Shown here: one piece after another, positions 60,827 through 64,000 of the stretch
How positions within the stretch are numbered: position 1 is the stretch's first letter
How the letters are laid out: the number at the start of each line of letters is the position of its first letter
From: Clostridia bacterium
Lineage (GTDB): Bacteria > Bacillota > Clostridia > UBA1381 > UBA9506
NCBI GenBank assembly: GCA_017399695.1
Contig: JAFQBK010000006.1
Location: forward strand, 25,881 to 89,880
Reading direction: 5' to 3'
DNA: 64,000 nt
Notes under the pieces: model-generated
Told to the model about the DNA's origin: nothing
The model's database searches: none
Seen by the model: the letters and a program-made list of their open reading frames with translations, nothing else
Program-made: the position numbers and the translations under genes

Positions 60827-62015
60827 CAATGGAGTTGTAAAGCTCGGTTATCTTACCATAGTAAATACGCAGAAACTTGTTAAGTCCTGCAATCATAGCT
60901 TCTTTTCCGCATTTGCCTTCACTGCGCTTTTTCTTAATAAAAGCAAAGACAGGTTCATCTGCGGGCTTATGCTGTATAAGGCTTTGCATAACCTCAAATC
61001 CAGTCTTACGAAGATAACGGTTTCCTCGCTTTGAAATATGTCGTTCTGTAGCATTAAAAGAGCCTGATTGATATGGCGGAGCATCTATTCCTGCATAGGC
61101 GATTAATGAGTGCTTGTTGCAGAATTTGCGTATACCTCCAATCTCAGCAATTAATTTAGGCGCTAAAACATCCCCGATGCAAGACATTTCTCTTACAACC
61201 TGATATTCAGGTAATGTCTTGGCAAGAGCTTGCATTTGTGCTAAAATAGTGTTGCGAGATGCTTCCATTTCGTGTAGTACTCGTATTGCTTCCGTAATGA
61301 CTATTGTGGTAGATAGCGAGTTAGGAAGCACAGGGATACCGCTTTGGGCTGCAGTATATAATTTTTCTGCAGTTTGTTCACAGTTGCGGTATCCCTGTTT
61401 TTGTGCCCATTTGCAATAATCTGTTTTAAAACGATTTTTACTCATTTTGAGAATGTTATCAAAATGAAGATAACGCTTAACGATGCCAGTTATCTTTTGA
61501 GTCCCTCTGTATTCATGGATAATATTTTGGACACCGGGCATAATCTGGTCACATAGAACACCGAAATTGATTTTGGCTTTTATCAGCATAGATGTAGATT
61601 GATAATACTGTCTTGCCAAAAATTTTAATTCTCGATATGTATCTTCAGGTGGCAATACCTGATTAAGTTCATCCCAATAACAAATACCGAACATAGCAAT
61701 ATTAATCGAATCAATTCGGTCGGTTTTAGCTCTTCTGATATTTTGAGAGCAAAACTTTTGCATACGTAAAGCATTTACTGTACTGACGAAGATACCTTTT
61801 TCTAGTAATACTGTTACAATAGGCAGATGGTAATACCCTGTACTCTCCAAAATCACTTTAACCTCTTCATCGTATGATTTGATGAGTGTTGCAAGGGAAA
61901 GAACTTCCTCCATAGTATGCTGCATCTCAAATGGTGTTTTCAAAACCTCGCCACCGGGTTTCATAATACAAACCATACTTTTGCCCTTTGAAACATCAAT
62001 TCCTACACTAATCAT
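60801..62015 (-). CDS. IS110-family transposase/recombinase
   Basis: 404 aa, AAGGA before the ATG. The N-terminal RuvC-like DEDD domain has GIDVSK (Asp near 7), LESTGYY (Glu near 60) and RRAKTDRIDS (Asp pair near 97-100). The C-terminal Tnp_20 domain has MSCIGDVLAPKLIAEIG and AYAGIDAPPYQSGSFN with the catalytic Ser (near 317). Full length and apparently intact. IS110 enzymes recombine DNA under guidance of a non-coding bridge RNA from the element's own end; a suitable region lies upstream of this gene. The element ends are not marked by inverted repeats, as is usual for the family. Confidence 0.93.
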   Translation of the reverse strand: MISVGIDVSKGKSMVCIMKPGGEVLKTPFEMQHTMEEVLSLATLIKSYDEEVKVILESTGYYHLPIVTVLLEKGIFVSTVNALRMQKFCSQNIRRAKTDRIDSINIAMFGICYWDELNQVLPPEDTYRELKFLARQYYQSTSMLIKAKINFGVLCDQIMPGVQNIIHEYRGTQKITGIVKRYLHFDNILKMSKNRFKTDYCKWAQKQGYRNCEQTAEKLYTAAQSGIPVLPNSLSTTIVITEAIRVLHEMEASRNTILAQMQALAKTLPEYQVVREMSCIGDVLAPKLIAEIGGIRKFCNKHSLIAYAGIDAPPYQSGSFNATERHISKRGNRYLRKTGFEVMQSLIQHKPADEPVFAFIKKKRSEGKCGKEAMIAGLNKFLRIYYGKITELYNSIEEQLNSDN

Positions 62016-62205
62016 TCACATTCCTTCTTTCGTATTTTGATATGTAATGCTTCCACCTGTACTTATTACGATTCACTTTGGCTAGTTACACGAACGCAGG
62101 ACACTGCCCGGAACAACCTGCTTAACCGAATCTTTATAACAAGGGGGTGGTTGACTGTTTAATGCCCGAACGCTAAGTTCACCCAAAGAACCGTCAGTCC
62201 ATTAC
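62016..62205 (-). ncRNA. candidate IS110 bridge RNA region
   Basis: About 190 bp between the transposase start and a perfect TATAAT (62212-62217, minus strand). No gene is present, and several GC-richer segments can pair locally (for example CCACCCCCTTG, GGGCAGTGTCC). Bridge RNAs of IS110 elements are transcribed from this same non-coding end and run toward the transposase. Guide loops cannot be assigned without the element boundaries. Confidence 0.5.
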
Positions 62206-62211
62206 CTCCTC

Positions 62212-62240
62212 ATTATAACAAAAATAAGCATAGCTTGCTA
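62212..62240 (-). promoter_or_regulatory. promoter of the bridge RNA/transposase
   Basis: On the minus strand TATAAT at 62212-62217 with TTAGCA or TAGCAA 17-18 bp upstream. The -35 part lies inside the palindrome at 62224-62273. Confidence 0.5.
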
Positions 62241-62273
62241 AACTACAATAAAGTAGTTCAGGGCTATGCTTAT
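62224..62273. repeat. palindrome at the probable IS110 left end
   Basis: ATAAGCATAGC (62224-62234) pairs with GCTATGCTTAT (62263-62273), with an inner AACTAC/GTAGTT hairpin. It could be a recombinase-binding or RNA-terminating structure at the element end. Confidence 0.6.
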
Positions 62274-62403
62274 ATTGTACCAACCAAAGAAAAGACCTGT
62301 AGGCTTAAAACTTGTTATACTATAAAAACGCAGCATATAATTAATACATCAAGTCAGAAAGTGTACATTGAAAGGCTTTAGTATGTAATAATTTCAAAAA
62401 GTC

Positions 62404-62432
62404 TTGACAATAAATTAAAATCATGATATAAT
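62404..62432 (+). promoter_or_regulatory. consensus promoter of the V-ATPase operon
   Basis: Perfect TTGACA (62404-62409), 17-bp spacer, perfect TATAAT (62427-62432). Confidence 0.85.
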
Positions 62433-62460
62433 TATTAAAAATAAATATAATGATAATTAT

Positions 62461-62506
62461 GGGAACCAGCTGACTGCAGAGGACGTTGGTTCTCTTTTGT
62501 TTTTTC
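62461..62506 (+). terminator. leader hairpin with T-run, possible attenuator of the V-ATPase operon
   Basis: GGGAACCA (62461-62468) pairs with TGGTTCTC (62487-62494) and is followed by TTTTGTTTTTT. It lies about 25 nt after the likely transcription start and 38 nt before the first start codon, so it is in a position to stop transcription before the operon. Confidence 0.55.
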
Positions 62507-62544
62507 TACAAAATCATGATTAAATGTGAAAAGGAGATTACATT

Positions 62545-63156
62545 ATGGAAGTACAACTCCAAGAGTTAATTGAACAGATCAAAAAGGATGGTGTTGCGGT
62601 TGCTGAGACAGAAGCCAAGGACATAGTCGATGCAGCAAAGGCAGATGCCGAAAAGATTATTGCCGAAGCACAGGCACAGGCAGATAAAATTATGGCTGAA
62701 GCAAAAGCTGAAACTGAGAAAATGACAAAATCAAGCGAGGATGCAATTCGTCAAGCAGGTCGCAATCTGTTAATATCTTTCAGAGAAAGTGTAACAAGAG
62801 AGCTTAAAACAATTATTAGTGAAAATGTTAACACCATATATTCATCAGATGAACTTGCAGAACTAATTATCAATATTATTGAGTGTTGGGCGAACAATCC
62901 GGATGCAGAAGATATTACTGTGATAATGAACAGTCAAGACATTAATAGATTTGAAGATAACATTCTTGCGTCCCTTAAAGAAAAAATGCTAAATGGTATT
63001 ACCTTGAAAGCCAATGATAATTTTGACGGCGGTTTTCGCATTGCTGTGAATAACGGCAGTGCTTATTATGATTATTCTGCAGAGGCTGTAGTGGATATGC
63101 TTTCGAACTATCTTAGTCCAAAGGTTACTGAACTTTTGAAAGAGGCGAAGGAATAA
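62545..63156 (+). CDS. ntpE: V-type ATPase subunit E
   Basis: 203 aa, AAAGGAG upstream. The N-terminal half (about 1-75) is a long alanine- and glutamate-rich helix (AKADAEKIIAEAQAQADKIMAEAKAE) forming the peripheral stalk; the C-terminal half is the globular head. Subunit E joins the V1 head to the membrane sector. First gene of the operon; its codon use is more AT-rich than the regions upstream. Confidence 0.9.
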   Translation: MEVQLQELIEQIKKDGVAVAETEAKDIVDAAKADAEKIIAEAQAQADKIMAEAKAETEKMTKSSEDAIRQAGRNLLISFRESVTRELKTIISENVNTIYSSDELAELIINIIECWANNPDAEDITVIMNSQDINRFEDNILASLKEKMLNGITLKANDNFDGGFRIAVNNGSAYYDYSAEAVVDMLSNYLSPKVTELLKEAKE

Positions 63157-63159
63157 ATT

Positions 63160-63717
63160 ATGGCTGAATATTATTTGATTTCACAATTGCCGTCTTTGGA
63201 TGGAGTAAGTGAGAATGTTCCGCTTCCGATTACCGAAGAACGCTTCAATGAACTTTGCGAACGCTTCTTAGGGAAAAAATCTCAAGAAGCTATAAAGAAA
63301 ATTAGCTTATCTCCCCCAAAAAATGCAGAATGTTTGGGTTCATCTTTGATTGATGCATGGAACGAATGTGAGATAAATCTCCGATTTGCTCTCGGCAAGG
63401 TTCGGGCAGAAAAAATGAATAAAGTTTTCGATACAGAAAACAGAATTTTACCTGTGGAATACATCAAAGTGGCTAATGCGGCAATAGAAAAAGAAAACCC
63501 GATGGAAGCGGAAAAATATCTCAATAGTTATCGTTTAGAAATGTTGGAAACACTCAGACCTATGGATGCTTTTTCCGATGAGTATATTTTCTATTACGGA
63601 CTTAAATTAAAATTGCTTCTCCGCATAAGACAGTTTGATACAGAGACGGGGAAAAAAGCATACAGAAATATATATAACTCCATTATAAAAGGAGATAATT
63701 TGGAGGCAGAACAATGA
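63160..63717 (+). CDS. DUF2764-like V-ATPase operon protein
   Basis: 185 aa, 3 bp after subunit E and overlapping subunit A by 4 bp. It begins MAEYYLISQLPSLD and has the helical composition of DUF2764 proteins found between the E and A genes in Bacteroides-, Chlamydia- and spirochaete-type V-ATPase operons. It probably replaces subunit C as the link to the rotor (inference from position). No membrane segment. Confidence 0.75.
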   Translation: MAEYYLISQLPSLDGVSENVPLPITEERFNELCERFLGKKSQEAIKKISLSPPKNAECLGSSLIDAWNECEINLRFALGKVRAEKMNKVFDTENRILPVEYIKVANAAIEKENPMEAEKYLNSYRLEMLETLRPMDAFSDEYIFYYGLKLKLLLRIRQFDTETGKKAYRNIYNSIIKGDNLEAEQ

Positions 63718-64000
63718 CCGAAAATAAAGGAAAGGTAGTAAGCATAAACGGAAACTTGGTGTCAGTTGAGTTTGATGGCAATGTTTCTATGAATGAGATA
63801 TGCTTTGTAAAAGTGGGCAATACAGCCCTAAAGAGTGAAATAATTCGTATAAGAGGCAATGTTGCTCAGGTGCAGGTTTATGAAATGACTGACGGTATTA
63901 AATGCGGAGATACAGTAGAGTTCACAGGTGATATGCTATCCGCAGAGCTTGGTCCCGGGTTGCTTGGTCAAATATATGATGGGCTTCAGAATCCGCTTCC
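63714..64000 (+). CDS. ntpA: V-type ATPase catalytic subunit A, N-terminal part
   Basis: 95 codons to the window edge, ATG at 63714 with TGGAGG. The N-terminal beta-barrel pattern GKVVSINGNLVSVEFDG ... MNEICFVKVG, RIRGNVAQVQVYEMTDGIKCGDTVEFTG and LSAELGPGLLGQIYDGLQNPL is that of V/A-type subunit A. The nucleotide-binding domain lies beyond the window. The E-DUF2764-A order suggests that subunits B, D, I and K follow. Confidence 0.93.
   Translation, partial: MTENKGKVVSINGNLVSVEFDGNVSMNEICFVKVGNTALKSEIIRIRGNVAQVQVYEMTDGIKCGDTVEFTGDMLSAELGPGLLGQIYDGLQNPL

Larger units (their letters stand above)
60700..62290 (-). mobile_element. IS110-family insertion sequence (approximate limits)
   Basis: It consists of the transposase, a short downstream stretch and about 200-270 bp of upstream non-coding DNA. 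The limits are guesses: IS110 elements have no terminal inverted repeats or target duplications that can be read here. The left end probably lies near the palindrome at 62224-62273, before the V-ATPase promoter. Confidence 0.6.

Noticed and set aside
1..64000. CRISPR arrays, rRNA genes, replication origin
   Set aside because: No regularly spaced repeats, rRNA sequence or DnaA-box cluster was noticed on reading through the window.

Overview
This window reads as the chromosome of an anaerobic, endospore-forming member of the Clostridia. Sporulation genes are spread through it: spo0A, spoIIGA-sigE, a spoVAE homologue, and a SipL-type coat morphogenesis gene. Anaerobic metabolism is shown by a group-B-like [FeFe] hydrogenase and a rubredoxin-rubrerythrin fusion. 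The IspH-ribosomal protein S1 fusion is typical of Clostridia, and three SLH-domain proteins suggest an S-layer or other SLH-anchored envelope. I cannot name the genus from sequence alone. Coding is dense, mostly in short operons with clear TTGACA/TATAAT-type promoters (usually 17-bp spacers) and hairpin-plus-T terminators.

Layout. 1-3 kb: the start of an SLH protein (minus strand), diverging from a PqqD-like / SipW-like peptidase / ABC exporter trio. 3-11.2 kb: a pyrimidine operon pyrR-pyrB-pyrC-pyrF-carA-carB behind a PyrR-type attenuator; its CarA has lost the glutaminase catalytic residues. 11.3-15 kb: apgM, a YitT-family gene, pyruvate kinase. 15-16.6 kb: spoIIGA-sigE (minus) behind a long-spacer promoter with two Spo0A boxes. 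16.7-21.8 kb: a phosphoribosyltransferase, a Fur/PerR-type regulator with rubrerythrin, a structured intergenic repeat element, yebC, spoVAE, radC, pyrE and a DUF3343 gene. 21.8-29.4 kb: [FeFe] hydrogenase, spo0A, an unidentified gene, sipL-like gene, a flippase and a Cys-rich protein. 29.5-34.3 kb: uppP, rpsO, dnaD-like/dnaC-like replication genes, prs, trxA. 34.6-36.4 kb: cdaA-ybbR (c-di-AMP). 36.9-39.5 kb: a large SLH surface protein. 39.7-49.9 kb: tRNA-Gly and a glycogen operon glgB-C-D-A-P plus a GH13 enzyme. 49.9-55.3 kb: an XRE/S24-like regulator, dacF-like gene, then cmk-plsC-ispH/rpsA. 55.5-59.7 kb: a second large SLH protein and azlCD.

59.9-62.5 kb is the accessory stretch. It holds tRNA-Thr with its 3' end and terminator duplicated 195 bp downstream, an orphan 3' half of tRNA-Trp beside a possible decayed reading frame, and an IS110-family transposase with a non-coding upstream region of the size and position expected for a bridge RNA. 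From 62.5 kb to the window end is the start of a V-type ATPase operon (E, DUF2764-like, A).

The points that most deserve a second look are the degenerate CarA glutaminase, the internal ribosome-binding site that could release free S1 from the IspH-S1 gene, the spoIIG-type promoter, the multi-branched element upstream of the Fur-family gene, and the tRNA-fragment/IS110 region. Starts were chosen from visible Shine-Dalgarno (SD) sequences; family names come from motif recognition, not from database searches.
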